The notes below the pieces were generated by a model. It was not told where the DNA came from. It was given only the letters and a program-made list of their open reading frames with translations, and did not search any database. A stretch of DNA of 25,687 nt, from the NCBI GenBank assembly GCA_934546725.1, contig CAKTED010000002.1:1-25687 (forward strand). Reading direction: 5' to 3'. Position 1 is the first letter of the stretch, and the number at the start of each line of letters is the position of its first letter. Below, one piece after another: positions 7,644 through 15,970 of the stretch. A program made the translations under genes and the position numbers. The stretch is from an uncultured Oscillospiraceae bacterium (GTDB lineage: Bacteria; Bacillota; Clostridia; Oscillospirales; Oscillospiraceae).

Positions 7644-8425
7644 GCCTTACGGTAGAGTCGCTTTCCTTCGCGTTCGGCAGCCGCGAGGTGCTGCGCGGCG
7701 TGAGCTTTGAGGCGGAAAGGGGCGAGCTGCTTTCGGTGCTGGGGCCAAACGGAGTGGGGAAGAGCACGCTTTTTCGCTGCATCCTCGGCTCGCTTGAGGA
7801 CTATGGCGGAAGAATACTGCTGGACGGCGAGGATGTTCGCGGCATTCCTCTGCGCGAGCGGGCGAAGCGGCTGGCGTATATCCCGCAGATACACAGGCCG
7901 ACCTTTGGCTACACGGTGCTGGACACCGTTCTCATGGGTACGAGCCGCCAGCTTTCGGCCTTTCAGCAGCCGCGGAGGGAGCAGACGGAAATTGCCCTTG
8001 CCGCGCTCGAGCGGGTGGGTGTGGCGCAGCTTGCGGAGAGAAATTTTGCCCATCTTTCTGGCGGCGAGCAGCAGCTGGTGCTCATTGCGCGGGCTATTGC
8101 CCAGCAGTCGGATACGCTCGTTATGGACGAGCCGACGTCCGCGCTGGACTACGGCAATCAGCTGCGGGTGCTCAGACAGGTACGGGAGCTCAGCCGCGAG
8201 GGCTACACGGTGCTTCTCAGCACGCATAATCCGCAGCATGCGCTGACGTTTGCGGACCGCGTTCTCGCCCTGCGGGACGGCGCGGTGGAGGCGTTCGGCA
8301 ACGCGGAAAGCGTTCTGTCGCCGGAGCTTATGGAAAGGCTCTACGGCGTGAAGGTAACGATGGCGGAAACGCCCGGCGGCAGCATTATAGTGCCGCTCAT
8401 GAATGATCAACGAAAGGAAAAGTGA
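7640..8425 (+). CDS. btuD: BtuD/FecE-family ABC importer ATPase
   Basis: 261 residues. Walker A is GPNGVGKST (about 33-41), the signature is LSGGEQQ and Walker B ends LVMDEPTSALD; the H-loop lies in STHNPQHAL. The region between Walker A and signature has YIPQIHRPTFGYTVLD, characteristic of the FhuC/FecE/BtuD branch. The GTG start (7640) overlaps the btuC stop and follows AGGAAGGAG by 8 bases. It would power the BtuC-like permease. It is distinct from the ECF ATPases here and single-domained. Confidence 0.87.
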   Translation: MSLTVESLSFAFGSREVLRGVSFEAERGELLSVLGPNGVGKSTLFRCILGSLEDYGGRILLDGEDVRGIPLRERAKRLAYIPQIHRPTFGYTVLDTVLMGTSRQLSAFQQPRREQTEIALAALERVGVAQLAERNFAHLSGGEQQLVLIARAIAQQSDTLVMDEPTSALDYGNQLRVLRQVRELSREGYTVLLSTHNPQHALTFADRVLALRDGAVEAFGNAESVLSPELMERLYGVKVTMAETPGGSIIVPLMNDQRKEK

Positions 8426-8427
8426 AA

Positions 8428-9558
8428 ATGAAAACGAAAAGACTTTTTGCCCTGCTGCTGGCGCTTGCGATGATCCTCAGCCTTGCGGCCTGCGGAACGA
8501 AAAATAACGAGGCGCCGGAGAGCGCCGAACCGACCACCGCACAGACAGCTGAACCGACCGATGCTCAGGATGAAGCGCCGGAAAGCGACACCCGCATTTT
8601 TACGGATTCAACGGGTCGCGAGGTGGAGGTCCCCACGAAGATAGACAGGATCGCTCTCAGCGGACCGATGGCGCAGATAGTGCTTTTTGCCCTCTGCCCT
8701 GATAAGCTCGTTGGCATCTCCAACGCATGGAGCAGCGAGGCAGAGCAGTATCTTGATGAAAAATATTTCAATATGCCGCAGATAGGCCAGCTTTACGGCG
8801 GCAAGGGCGAGCTGAACCTCGAAACGCTGCTTGACAGCGGCGCGCAGGTTGTCATTGACGTGGGCGAGCCCAAGGGCAGCATAAAGGAGGATATGGACGG
8901 GCTTCAGGAGCAGACGGGCATCCCGTTTATTCATATCACGGCAAGCATGAACTCCTATCCTGAGGCATACCGCATGCTGGGAGACCTGCTCGGAATGAAG
9001 GACGAAGCGGAGAAGCTGGCGCAGTACTGCGAAAAAATATATGAGCGCACGGTGAAGCTCGCGGAAAGCGTGGAGAAGGCCAACGTGCTCTATGTTACCG
9101 GCGGAGACGGACAGAACGTCATAGCCGCAGGATCCTATCACGCGGAGGTGCTGGATCTTCTGACGAATAACCTCGCCGTGGTCGACGAGCCCTCCTCCAA
9201 GGGCACCGGCAACGAGGTGAGCATGGAGCAGATACTTAACTGGGATCCCGACATTGTCGTTTTCGCGCCGGACAGCGTATATGCGGACGTGGCGAATGAT
9301 GAAGCATGGCAGAGCGTAACGGCAATAAAGAACGGCACGTATTATGAGGTGCCCTTCGGACCGTATAACTGGATGGGCTTCCCGCCCTCCGTGCAGCGCT
9401 ATCTTGGCATGGTATGGCTGAGCAGGCTGCTTTATCCGGAGGCCACGGAGGAGTACGATCTGTTCAGCGATGTTCACGAGTACTATGAGCTGTTCTATCA
9501 CTGCGACCTTACGCAGGAGCAGTATGATGGACTGGTGGCAAATTCTATCGGCAAATAA
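8428..9558 (+). CDS. btuF: Lipoprotein corrinoid- or iron-complex-binding protein, BtuF/FecB family
   Basis: 376 residues from ATG 8428; GTG 8422, overlapping the btuD stop, adds two residues and is possible. Signal sequence with lipobox LAAC (Cys22 from this start), then an acidic low-complexity stretch and a two-lobed binding protein. Family marks are STGREVEVP near the start of the mature domain, LETLLDSGAQVVID in lobe 1, ILNWDPDIVVF in lobe 2 and YNWMGFPPSVQRYLGMVWL near the end. It would deliver ligand to the BtuCD-like pair. The YNWMG.PPS motif occurs in a subgroup often annotated as iron-complex binding, so ligand identity is open: B12 by context, haem or siderophore as alternatives. 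Confidence 0.82.
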   Translation: MKTKRLFALLLALAMILSLAACGTKNNEAPESAEPTTAQTAEPTDAQDEAPESDTRIFTDSTGREVEVPTKIDRIALSGPMAQIVLFALCPDKLVGISNAWSSEAEQYLDEKYFNMPQIGQLYGGKGELNLETLLDSGAQVVIDVGEPKGSIKEDMDGLQEQTGIPFIHITASMNSYPEAYRMLGDLLGMKDEAEKLAQYCEKIYERTVKLAESVEKANVLYVTGGDGQNVIAAGSYHAEVLDLLTNNLAVVDEPSSKGTGNEVSMEQILNWDPDIVVFAPDSVYADVANDEAWQSVTAIKNGTYYEVPFGPYNWMGFPPSVQRYLGMVWLSRLLYPEATEEYDLFSDVHEYYELFYHCDLTQEQYDGLVANSIGK

Positions 9559-9568
9559 AGCGTTAAGG

Positions 9569-9595
9569 CCGGCGCAGGCGTTTTGCCTGCGCCGG
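9569..9595 (+). other. Intergenic hairpin after the binding-protein gene
   Basis: A perfect 11-bp GC stem, CCGGCGCAGGC (9569-9579) with GCCTGCGCCGG (9585-9595), around a GTTTT loop. There is no T tract, so it may protect the 3' end or attenuate transcription into the NTPase gene rather than terminate fully. Confidence 0.6.
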
Positions 9596-9625
9596 TAAAG
9601 CTGTTTGAATATGGGGGACGAGCAT

Positions 9626-10141
9626 ATGACCGGACATGTTTTTCTGACGGGTGAAAAACGCGTTGGAAAGTCGACGCTGCTGAAAAAAGTGCTTGCCGGC
9701 TTTTCGGGAAGCATCGGCGGCTTTTTTACGGTGAGGACAAACGCTTTCCTTGAGGGGCGATATTCTGTTCACCTGTTTGCCCCTGGAGAGGAAACGAAGC
9801 CGGACGAGGGAAACCTGCTGTTCGTTTGCGGAGAGCCGAATGGAAACTCAACGGAAAGCTTTGAACGCCTTGGATGCAGGGCGCTCGAGAGCGTTCGCGG
9901 CAGCTCGCTCATAGTTATGGACGAGCTTGGCCCGCATGAGGCAGAGGCCGTTCGCTTTCGCAGAGCCGTGCTGAAGCTGCTGGACGGCGATACGCCGATC
10001 CTCGGTGTACTCCAGGCTCCGGCGGAGCGGTTCTGGCCGGAAATAGTGAAGCATCCGGGGGCGGAGATAATTGAAATCACGAAAAGCAATCGGGACAGCG
10101 AGGCGCTTTTGCAGCATATCCTTGCGGCGATATCCGGCTGA
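9626..10141 (+). CDS. P-loop nucleoside-triphosphatase, THEP1/NTPase_1 family
   Basis: 171 residues from ATG 9626, chosen because GGGGGA (9613-9618) lies 7 bases upstream; ATG 9611 is possible. Walker A is GEKRVGKST, close to the N terminus, and Walker B is SLIVMDELGP, followed by FRRAVLKLLDG and TPILGVLQ, the pattern of the small THEP1-like NTPases (COG1618). These hydrolyse nucleoside triphosphates in vitro and their cell role is poorly known. It is the last gene after btuCDF, 67 bases downstream, with a hairpin between. A link to corrinoid metabolism is suggested by position only. Another P-loop family, such as CobU or a molybdopterin-type kinase, is less likely since GGxxxGKS and the RxxH motif are missing. 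Confidence 0.75.
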   Translation: MTGHVFLTGEKRVGKSTLLKKVLAGFSGSIGGFFTVRTNAFLEGRYSVHLFAPGEETKPDEGNLLFVCGEPNGNSTESFERLGCRALESVRGSSLIVMDELGPHEAEAVRFRRAVLKLLDGDTPILGVLQAPAERFWPEIVKHPGAEIIEITKSNRDSEALLQHILAAISG

Positions 10142-10186
10142 AGCGGCGGCGGAAAAAATTTGCGCCGTCCGCCCCGCGCGGATACG

Positions 10187-10215
10187 TTGACAAAAGCGCG
10201 GCTCTTCTGTATAAT
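10187..10215 (+). promoter_or_regulatory. Consensus sigma-A promoter of the second ECF operon
   Basis: Perfect TTGACA (10187-10192), a 17-base spacer and perfect TATAAT (10210-10215). Transcription would begin near 10222, just ahead of the second cobalamin riboswitch. Such a strong promoter fits an operon whose output is set by the riboswitch terminator. Confidence 0.9.
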
Positions 10216-10238
10216 CAGTGTGAAAATTGCAATATGCC

Positions 10239-10445
10239 GCAGCATGACCCCGTCTGCGACAGATCTTGTGATGGAGGCGGGGATGAGGAAATCCGGTGCG
10301 ATGCCGGAGCAATTACCGTTGCTGTATGCGCAGGAGACTGACGTTCGTGGCGAGAGCCGGTCATTGGGGAGAAGCCCTGAGAAGGCGGAGCATCAGTCGA
10401 GGATGCGGCTGCATCCGGCTGCGTAAGCCAGAAGACCTATGCTGC
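10239..10445 (+). promoter_or_regulatory. Cobalamin riboswitch (complete)
   Basis: The closing stem P1 is visible: GCAGCAT (10239-10245) pairs with ATGCTGC (10439-10445). Inside are AAATCCGGTG, ACCGTTGCTGT, GAGAGCCGGTCATTGGGG followed by GAGAAGGC, and the B12 box TAAGCCAGAAGACCTATGC. The core is nearly identical to the leader at the window start and less like the third one at 19066. It precedes the beta-propeller/DUF4430/ECF/CobU operon and a terminator, so B12 is expected to switch the operon off. Confidence 0.95.
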
Positions 10446-10490
10446 TCGAGAGTAGTTCGGTGACAGCCGGGCGGATTATGTAACGGGAAA

Positions 10491-10544
10491 ACGGCCGTAG
10501 CGGAGCGCCCTTGCGCGCCCCGCTGCGGTCGTGCATATTTTTTT
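10491..10544 (+). terminator. Riboswitch-controlled intrinsic terminator
   Basis: An 18-bp stem, ACGGCCGTAGCGGAGCGC (10491-10508) with GCGCCCCGCTGCGGTCGT (10515-10532), has one mismatch and two G-U pairs. A run of seven T residues ends it (10538-10544). It sits 45 bases after the aptamer and 42 bases before the first gene. Confidence 0.9.
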
Positions 10545-10586
10545 CGGGAAGTAAGAAGTAAATTAATAAAAACGGAGGAAAAAGTT

Positions 10587-12527
10587 ATGAAGAAAAGCTT
10601 TGGACTGCTGCGACGCGCGGCGGCGCTGGTGATGTCGGCAGCGATGCTCGCCACGGCCGCGTTTGCCGCAGACTGGCCGCAGTTTCTCGGCAGGGAGGAC
10701 GCGCAGGGAATATCCGACGGCAAAAGCGCCACGACCGGCGCGGAGCTCAGCCTGCGCTGGGACCGCATAACCGGCGCGGAGGGTGCGGAGGGCCACAACT
10801 GGACGGACGTGCCCGGAACGCCCATAGTTGTCGGCGACTATGTTTATTATTACAGCTCCCAGTATCTTCGCAAGGTCGAGCTTGCCACCGGCAATGAGGT
10901 CGCAAAGGCGAAGATATACGGCGAGCCCGTGAACCAGTTTTTCATAGACATCGCCTACGGCGAGGGGAAGATATTCGTCCCCTGCCAGAAGAACAATCTT
11001 GACGATATCGACGTAACCGGCTGCTTTTTCCGCGTATTTGACGCCGAAACGCTCACGCAGCTCTACGTTACCGAGCAGGTCCCCGGCGGACAGATGCAGT
11101 CGCCTGTAATGTATCATGACGGCTACTTTGTCACCGGAACCTACGGCCGCGGCGGCTCCTACGCCTGCTTCACGGCCGCGGATGACGACACCTCCACCGG
11201 CAATGAGATCAAAAAGGCCGTCTGGAGCATCGAGGCCGAGGAGGGAGGCCGCTACGGCTTCAGCTTCAACGGTGCAGCCTTCGTCGGCGATTACTGCTAC
11301 TATACCTACGGCAGCAATATCTTCGTCGTGAAATATAAGACCGGCGAGTATCAGAAGTACGACGTCGGCACGGACTATATCGGCCATTCCACCGTTGCCT
11401 GGAGCGGCGAGACGAACCGCCTTTACGCCGCGTTCAATAATCCCGACGGCGGCGCTTCCGTCTTCTCCTTCGCCATCGGAGAGAACGGCATGCCCGACGC
11501 TGCCACGGCTCTTGAGTGGAAGTCCGGCACGCAGGGCGGCGGAACGCAGTCCACGCCCGTTATATACAGAGGCCGCCTCTATATCGGCGGCGGCGGCGGG
11601 ACCATGGGCTCTGCCGAGCCGTTCCACGTTGTGGACGCGGCCACGATGAAGGAAATATATTCCGTTCCCGTGCTCACCAAGGGCTCGGCGGGCGTCTCCA
11701 CGGCCTACGCCACGGAGGAAAACGGCTGGCAGGTATATATTTACATCGTCCCCTATGCCCCGAAGGACGACAGCGTATCTCAGATGTGGATCATAAAGGA
11801 CAGCCAGGGCCAGACGAAGGCGGACTACGAGGTCGTGGACGGCATAGGCCAGAAGCAGTACTGCTCGCAGAGCGTTATCGTCGCGTCCGACGGCTCTCTC
11901 CTGTGGTATAACGACGCCGCGCGCCTTTACTGCTATGAAAACGCGACGGCCTCCGGCATTGTATTTAAGGATACGCGCGGCCACTGGGCCGAGGATGATA
12001 TCCTCTTCCTGAACGAAAAGGGCATCGTGAGCGGCACGGGCGAGAGGACCTTCTCCCCCGAGGCGACGCTTACCCGCGCGCAGTTCGTGCAGATTCTGGC
12101 GGGCCTTTCCGGCGAGGATTTTGCAAAGCTCTCCACCGATGCGTTCGACGACGTTAAGAGCGGCGACTGGTTCGCGCCCGCCGTTGCGTGGGCGGTCGAG
12201 CGCGGTATAACGAGCGGCAGCGGCGAGAGAACGTTCTCTCCCAACGCGAAGATCACGAGACAGGATATGGTCGTAATGCTCCAGCGCTACGTTGAGAGCG
12301 TTGCGAAAACGGAGCTTAAGCCGACTGCTGAGGCGGCGGAATTTGTCGACGGCGGCAGCATCGCGGCCTATGCGGCGGATGCCGTGAAGCTCATGCAGGA
12401 GAGCGGCATTATCGGCGGCATCGATACGGCGGAGGGTCTCTGCTTCAGACCGCTTGCGAACGCCACGCGCGCTCAGGCCGCAACGATGACGGCGAAGCTT
12501 TACAGAATACTGTACGCGGAGGCGTAA
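10587..12527 (+). CDS. Exported beta-propeller protein with three SLH domains; candidate BtuG-like corrinoid-binding surface protein
   Basis: 646 residues. A signal peptide ends near residue 27 (TAAFAA). Residues about 30-450 are a beta-propeller of the PQQ-repeat type: seven to eight repeats with strands such as TPIVVGDYVYYY, SPVMYHDGYFVTG, GAAFVGDYCYYTYG, STPVIYRGRLYIGG and SVIVASDGSLLWY, several followed by D/AATG or DAAT turns. Three SLH domains occupy about 457-646. ATG follows GGAGGAAA. The gene takes the place held by the alpha-barrel protein in the paralogous operon at 321-6497. By established knowledge, the Bacteroides surface protein BtuG, a beta-propeller, binds B12 very tightly; corrinoid binding here is inferred from fold class, riboswitch and position. 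A working quinoprotein dehydrogenase is less likely in this setting. Confidence 0.85.
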   Translation: MKKSFGLLRRAAALVMSAAMLATAAFAADWPQFLGREDAQGISDGKSATTGAELSLRWDRITGAEGAEGHNWTDVPGTPIVVGDYVYYYSSQYLRKVELATGNEVAKAKIYGEPVNQFFIDIAYGEGKIFVPCQKNNLDDIDVTGCFFRVFDAETLTQLYVTEQVPGGQMQSPVMYHDGYFVTGTYGRGGSYACFTAADDDTSTGNEIKKAVWSIEAEEGGRYGFSFNGAAFVGDYCYYTYGSNIFVVKYKTGEYQKYDVGTDYIGHSTVAWSGETNRLYAAFNNPDGGASVFSFAIGENGMPDAATALEWKSGTQGGGTQSTPVIYRGRLYIGGGGGTMGSAEPFHVVDAATMKEIYSVPVLTKGSAGVSTAYATEENGWQVYIYIVPYAPKDDSVSQMWIIKDSQGQTKADYEVVDGIGQKQYCSQSVIVASDGSLLWYNDAARLYCYENATASGIVFKDTRGHWAEDDILFLNEKGIVSGTGERTFSPEATLTRAQFVQILAGLSGEDFAKLSTDAFDDVKSGDWFAPAVAWAVERGITSGSGERTFSPNAKITRQDMVVMLQRYVESVAKTELKPTAEAAEFVDGGSIAAYAADAVKLMQESGIIGGIDTAEGLCFRPLANATRAQAATMTAKLYRILYAEA

Positions 12528-12530
12528 AAG

Positions 12531-13343
12531 ATGAAGAAGTATTCAAAGTATATAAGGATAGCGCTCATAGCGCTCGTTGTAATAGCGCTTGCGGTCGTGG
12601 CTGTGCTCAAGCTGAAGATCGAGCCTGCGGACCCGGTGCCGACGGCAACTCCCACCCCCGCGCAGAGCGCGGAGGCAGGCGCTTCCGCCGAGCCGACGGA
12701 CGAACCCACGGTCGAGCCGACGGATACGCAGGAGCCCGAGGATACAACAGATCCTGGAGAAACTGCAAAGCCCGGGGATAGCACAGAGCCGGAGGTAACG
12801 CCCGAGCCCACCGTCGAGGTAAAGCCGGAGGAGACTGCAAAGCCCACGGCGACGCCGCAGCCCTCCAAAGCGCCTGAGCAGACGGCTGCTCCCACGCCGG
12901 AGGAGAGCGCCGCCCCCTCCGAGGAGCCGGAAAAGAAGCTCACCTGCACCTTTGAGATCCGCTGCGATACGCTGCTCGACACCTCCAAGGTGGAAAACGA
13001 GGCCATTCTGCCCTACATTCCCTCCAGCGGCGTTATTCTTGCCACGACGGAGGTCGAGTTCGAGGAAGGGGACAGCGTTTTTGAGGCTCTCAAGAAGGTA
13101 ACGCGCGCAAATAACATTCAGATGGAGTTCCGTGACGACCCGCTTTACAGCGGCGCGTACATCGAGGGAATAAACTATCTCTATGAGTTTGACGGCGGCA
13201 CGCTCAGCGGCTGGATGTATAAGGTGAACGGCAAGTTCCCAAACTATGGCTGCAGCAAATATTATCTTGAGGACGGGGACGAGGTCGTCTGGATGTACAC
13301 CTGCGACCTGGGGCGCGACGTCGGCGATAATTCCGAGTGGTAA
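12531..13343 (+). CDS. Membrane-anchored DUF4430 (transcobalamin-like C-terminal) protein, second copy
   Basis: 270 residues. Hydrophobic anchor at about 8-27, Pro/Glu/Thr-rich linker at about 33-140, DUF4430 domain at about 143-262. The domain shares with the copy at 2003-2899 the motifs EGDSVFEAL, YIEGINYLYEFDGG, LSGWMYKVNGKFPNYGCSKY and DGDEVVWMYTCDLG. The anchor and linker are diverged while the domain is conserved, so selection acts on the domain. ATG lies 3 bases after the stop of the propeller gene, with GGAGG (12518-12522) as ribosome site. It is likely the membrane-side partner of the SLH propeller, handing ligand to the ECF S component (inference). Confidence 0.85.
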   Translation: MKKYSKYIRIALIALVVIALAVVAVLKLKIEPADPVPTATPTPAQSAEAGASAEPTDEPTVEPTDTQEPEDTTDPGETAKPGDSTEPEVTPEPTVEVKPEETAKPTATPQPSKAPEQTAAPTPEESAAPSEEPEKKLTCTFEIRCDTLLDTSKVENEAILPYIPSSGVILATTEVEFEEGDSVFEALKKVTRANNIQMEFRDDPLYSGAYIEGINYLYEFDGGTLSGWMYKVNGKFPNYGCSKYYLEDGDEVVWMYTCDLGRDVGDNSEW

Positions 13344-13358
13344 CGGGGTGAAGGACTT

Positions 13359-14267
13359 ATGATCGAGGACGGCGTTCAGGAAAGCGGTGAATTTTACCGC
13401 AGTCACCCGCTGCTGAACTTTGTATATTTCGCTTTCGTCATAGGCGTAACGATGTTTGCGATGCACCCGGTGTTCCTTGCGGCGTCGTTCATCATGGCCT
13501 GGGTGTACTCCCTTGTGCTCATGGGCAAAAGCGCCGTGCGCTTCAATCTCTTCACGCTCGTGCCGCTGGTTGTGATAATGACGCTCATAAATACGCTCAA
13601 TGTGCATAACGGCGTGACGGTGCTGTTCTACCTGAACGATAACCGGATAACGCTCGAGGCGATAATCTTTGGCCTGGCCTCCTCCGTCAGGCTCACAAGC
13701 GTGATAATCTGGTTCCGCTGCTTCAGCGGGATCGTCACGGTGGACAAGTTCATCTATCTTTTCGGACGCTTCGCGCCGGTAATCGCGCTGACGCTTTCGA
13801 TGATAATGCGCTATATCCCGCTGCTGAAGAACCGGTTCAGGGACATCTCCATGGGGCAGCGCTGCATGGGGCGCGTGCCGAAGGGGCGCTCGCTCATCAA
13901 AAAAATACGGCTGTATGGCAAGGAGCTTTCCATTCTCATTGCCTGGTCGCTCGAGGCGTCCATTGAAAGCGCGGACTCAATGGAGGCGCGCGGCTACGGT
14001 CTGCATGGCAGAACGAGCTTTCATCTCTTCCGCTTTGCGGCGTGGGAGAAGCGCATGCTTGCGCTCATGCTCGTTCTGGGCGGCATTACGGTCGCGGCCT
14101 GCGCGATGGGCGAGCTTTCGATTTATTACTATCCGAAGATTATCATCCCACGCTTCAATTTCGTTCAGGCGCTGAGTCTTGGAACGTATCTCGCGCTGAT
14201 GATGATACCGGTCATTATGGACGTCAGGGGGCGGAAAAAATGGAATTCCTTGTATGCGAGCATGTAA
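13359..14267 (+). CDS. cbrV: ECF transporter transmembrane coupling protein (EcfT/CbrV type), second copy
   Basis: 302 residues with five to six membrane segments. The EcfT signature region IAWSLEASIESADSMEARGYG, followed by LHGRTSFHLF, lies at about 195-225. It is clearly paralogous to the protein at 2968-3873: both share YRSHPLLNF or YHPLINF at the start and KFIYLFGR or KFVYLFGR mid-protein. The start ATG is preceded by GTGAAGGA. The 3' end overlaps the double ATPase gene by 28 bases, the same overlap length as in the first operon, which supports a common origin of the two gene clusters. Confidence 0.88.
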   Translation: MIEDGVQESGEFYRSHPLLNFVYFAFVIGVTMFAMHPVFLAASFIMAWVYSLVLMGKSAVRFNLFTLVPLVVIMTLINTLNVHNGVTVLFYLNDNRITLEAIIFGLASSVRLTSVIIWFRCFSGIVTVDKFIYLFGRFAPVIALTLSMIMRYIPLLKNRFRDISMGQRCMGRVPKGRSLIKKIRLYGKELSILIAWSLEASIESADSMEARGYGLHGRTSFHLFRFAAWEKRMLALMLVLGGITVAACAMGELSIYYYPKIIIPRFNFVQALSLGTYLALMMIPVIMDVRGRKKWNSLYASM

Positions 14268-15970
14268 ATTTCACATATCCGGCCTGCGATAAACCGGCGC
14301 TGAACGATATCGACTTTACGGTGAACAAGTCGGAATTCGTCGTGCTCTGCGGAAAATCCGGCTGCGGAAAGAGCACTCTGCTGAAGCATCTGAAAAAGAA
14401 TCTGATGCCCTACGGCAGGCTTGAGGGCAGCATCCGCTATCGCGGCCACGAGATCGAGGAGCTGGACGACCGCGTGAGCGCGGCGGACATCGGTTTCGTC
14501 CGGCAGGACCCGGATAACCAGATAGTTACGGACAAGGTGTGGCACGAGCTGGCCTTCGGGCTGGAGAGCCTTGGCATGGATAACAGGACGATGAAGCAGC
14601 GCGTGGCCGAAATGGCGAGCTTTTTCGGCATACAGACGTGGTTCAGAAAGAGCATAAGCGAGCTTTCCGGCGGACAGAAGCAGCTGCTGAACCTGGCCTC
14701 CGTCATGGTCATGAAGCCGAAGCTGCTCATTCTGGACGAGCCTACGAGTCAGCTTGACCCAATCGCGGCGGCGGACTTCATTGCCACGCTCAAGAAGATA
14801 AATACCGAGCTGGGCACGACGATAATCATATCCGAGCACCGGCTGGAGGAGCTTTTTCCGCTGGCGGACAGGGTGCTCGTCATGGATTCGGGCAGGCTCA
14901 TCATAAACGATACCGCCCGCCATGCCGCCGCGGCGCTGGCGGACGACGGAAACGGCGGCAGGCAGGCAATGTTTTACGGTCTGCCCGCCGTTGCGAAGCT
15001 TGCCTGCACGGTGGGCTTCAAGGGCGAGTGTCCGCTCACGGTGCGCGAGGGCAGGCTGTGGATGGAGGACGTTCTCGGCGAGCCGCCGGAACGGGAGGGA
15101 ACGGAGAAGAAGCGCCTCCTGCACCATGAGCCGAAGCCGAAAAGGGCAAAGGCTGAGCCAGATGCCGAGCCGCCGGTGCTGGAGGTACACGATCTCTGGT
15201 TCAGATATGCAAAGGCCGCGCCGGATACGCTGCGCGGCGTGGAGCTTTCGGCGAAAAAGGGCGAGCTTTTCGCCATCCTGGGCGGCAACGGCGTCGGCAA
15301 GACGACAACGCTGAAGTCGCTCACAAGGACAGTGAAGCCCTATCGCGGCACGATAAGCGTGAACGGGAAGGACGCCGGAAAAATGTCCGATACGGAGCTT
15401 TTCCGGCATAATCTTGCCATGCTGCCGCAGAATCCGCAGGCGCTGTTTACGGAAATAACCGTCTGGGAGGAGCTGCTCGAGGCACTGTGCGAGGAGAAGC
15501 TTTCGGATGAGGAGAAGAACCGCCGCGCGGAGGACATGCTGGAGCTGATGGACATTAAGGATCTGCGGGAAATGCACCCCTATGACCTTTCCGGCGGCGA
15601 GCAGCAGCGGCTGGCGCTGGGCAAGGTCCTGCTTCTCGAGCCGAAAATACTGCTGCTCGACGAGCCGACAAAGGGACTTGACCCCTTCTTCAAGCGCACG
15701 CTCGCGGGCATTTTCCGCCGCCTGCTCGACGGCGGCATGACCATGATAATGGTCACGCACGATATTGAGTTCTGCGCGGAATATGCCGACCGCTGCGCGC
15801 TGTTTTTTGACGGCGAGATCGTATCGAGCGGCACGCCGAAGGAGTTTTTTGCCGGCAACAGCTTCTATACGACCATTGCCAACCGCGTCTGCTCCCAGTG
15901 GCTGCCGGACGCCATAACGTGGGAGGAGGTGGCCGAGAGGTGCGAAGAGGCTATGACGAAAGCCAGGTAG
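14240..15970 (+). CDS. cbrU: Double ECF ATPase (A-A' fusion, CbrU type)
   Basis: 576 residues from ATG 14240, which is preceded by AGGGGGCGG and matches the N terminus of the paralogue. Upstream in-frame codons would run deep into the permease gene. ATPase 1: Walker A GKSGCGKST, LSGGQKQ, LILDEPT, and the H-loop in SEHRLEELF. ATPase 2: Walker A GGNGVGKT, LSGGEQQ, LLLDEPT, H-loop MVTHDIEFC. The two halves correspond to residues 1-560 of the fused protein at 3846-6497, with long stretches near-identical (for example AEMASFFGIQTWF). It energises import together with EcfT and the S protein. Unlike the first copy it stops before the membrane region, and the S component is a separate overlapping gene. 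Confidence 0.9.
   Translation: MEFLVCEHVNFTYPACDKPALNDIDFTVNKSEFVVLCGKSGCGKSTLLKHLKKNLMPYGRLEGSIRYRGHEIEELDDRVSAADIGFVRQDPDNQIVTDKVWHELAFGLESLGMDNRTMKQRVAEMASFFGIQTWFRKSISELSGGQKQLLNLASVMVMKPKLLILDEPTSQLDPIAAADFIATLKKINTELGTTIIISEHRLEELFPLADRVLVMDSGRLIINDTARHAAAALADDGNGGRQAMFYGLPAVAKLACTVGFKGECPLTVREGRLWMEDVLGEPPEREGTEKKRLLHHEPKPKRAKAEPDAEPPVLEVHDLWFRYAKAAPDTLRGVELSAKKGELFAILGGNGVGKTTTLKSLTRTVKPYRGTISVNGKDAGKMSDTELFRHNLAMLPQNPQALFTEITVWEELLEALCEEKLSDEEKNRRAEDMLELMDIKDLREMHPYDLSGGEQQRLALGKVLLLEPKILLLDEPTKGLDPFFKRTLAGIFRRLLDGGMTMIMVTHDIEFCAEYADRCALFFDGEIVSSGTPKEFFAGNSFYTTIANRVCSQWLPDAITWEEVAERCEEAMTKAR

Noticed and set aside
10680..11935. Quinoprotein dehydrogenase
   Set aside because: The repeats show the propeller fold, but no PQQ biosynthesis or electron-transfer genes are nearby and the operon is for corrinoid uptake. 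Not fully excluded.
14042..14239. In-frame extension of the second double ATPase into the EcfT gene
   Set aside because: The paralogue and the ribosome site both support ATG 14240; the extension is a shadow of the permease.
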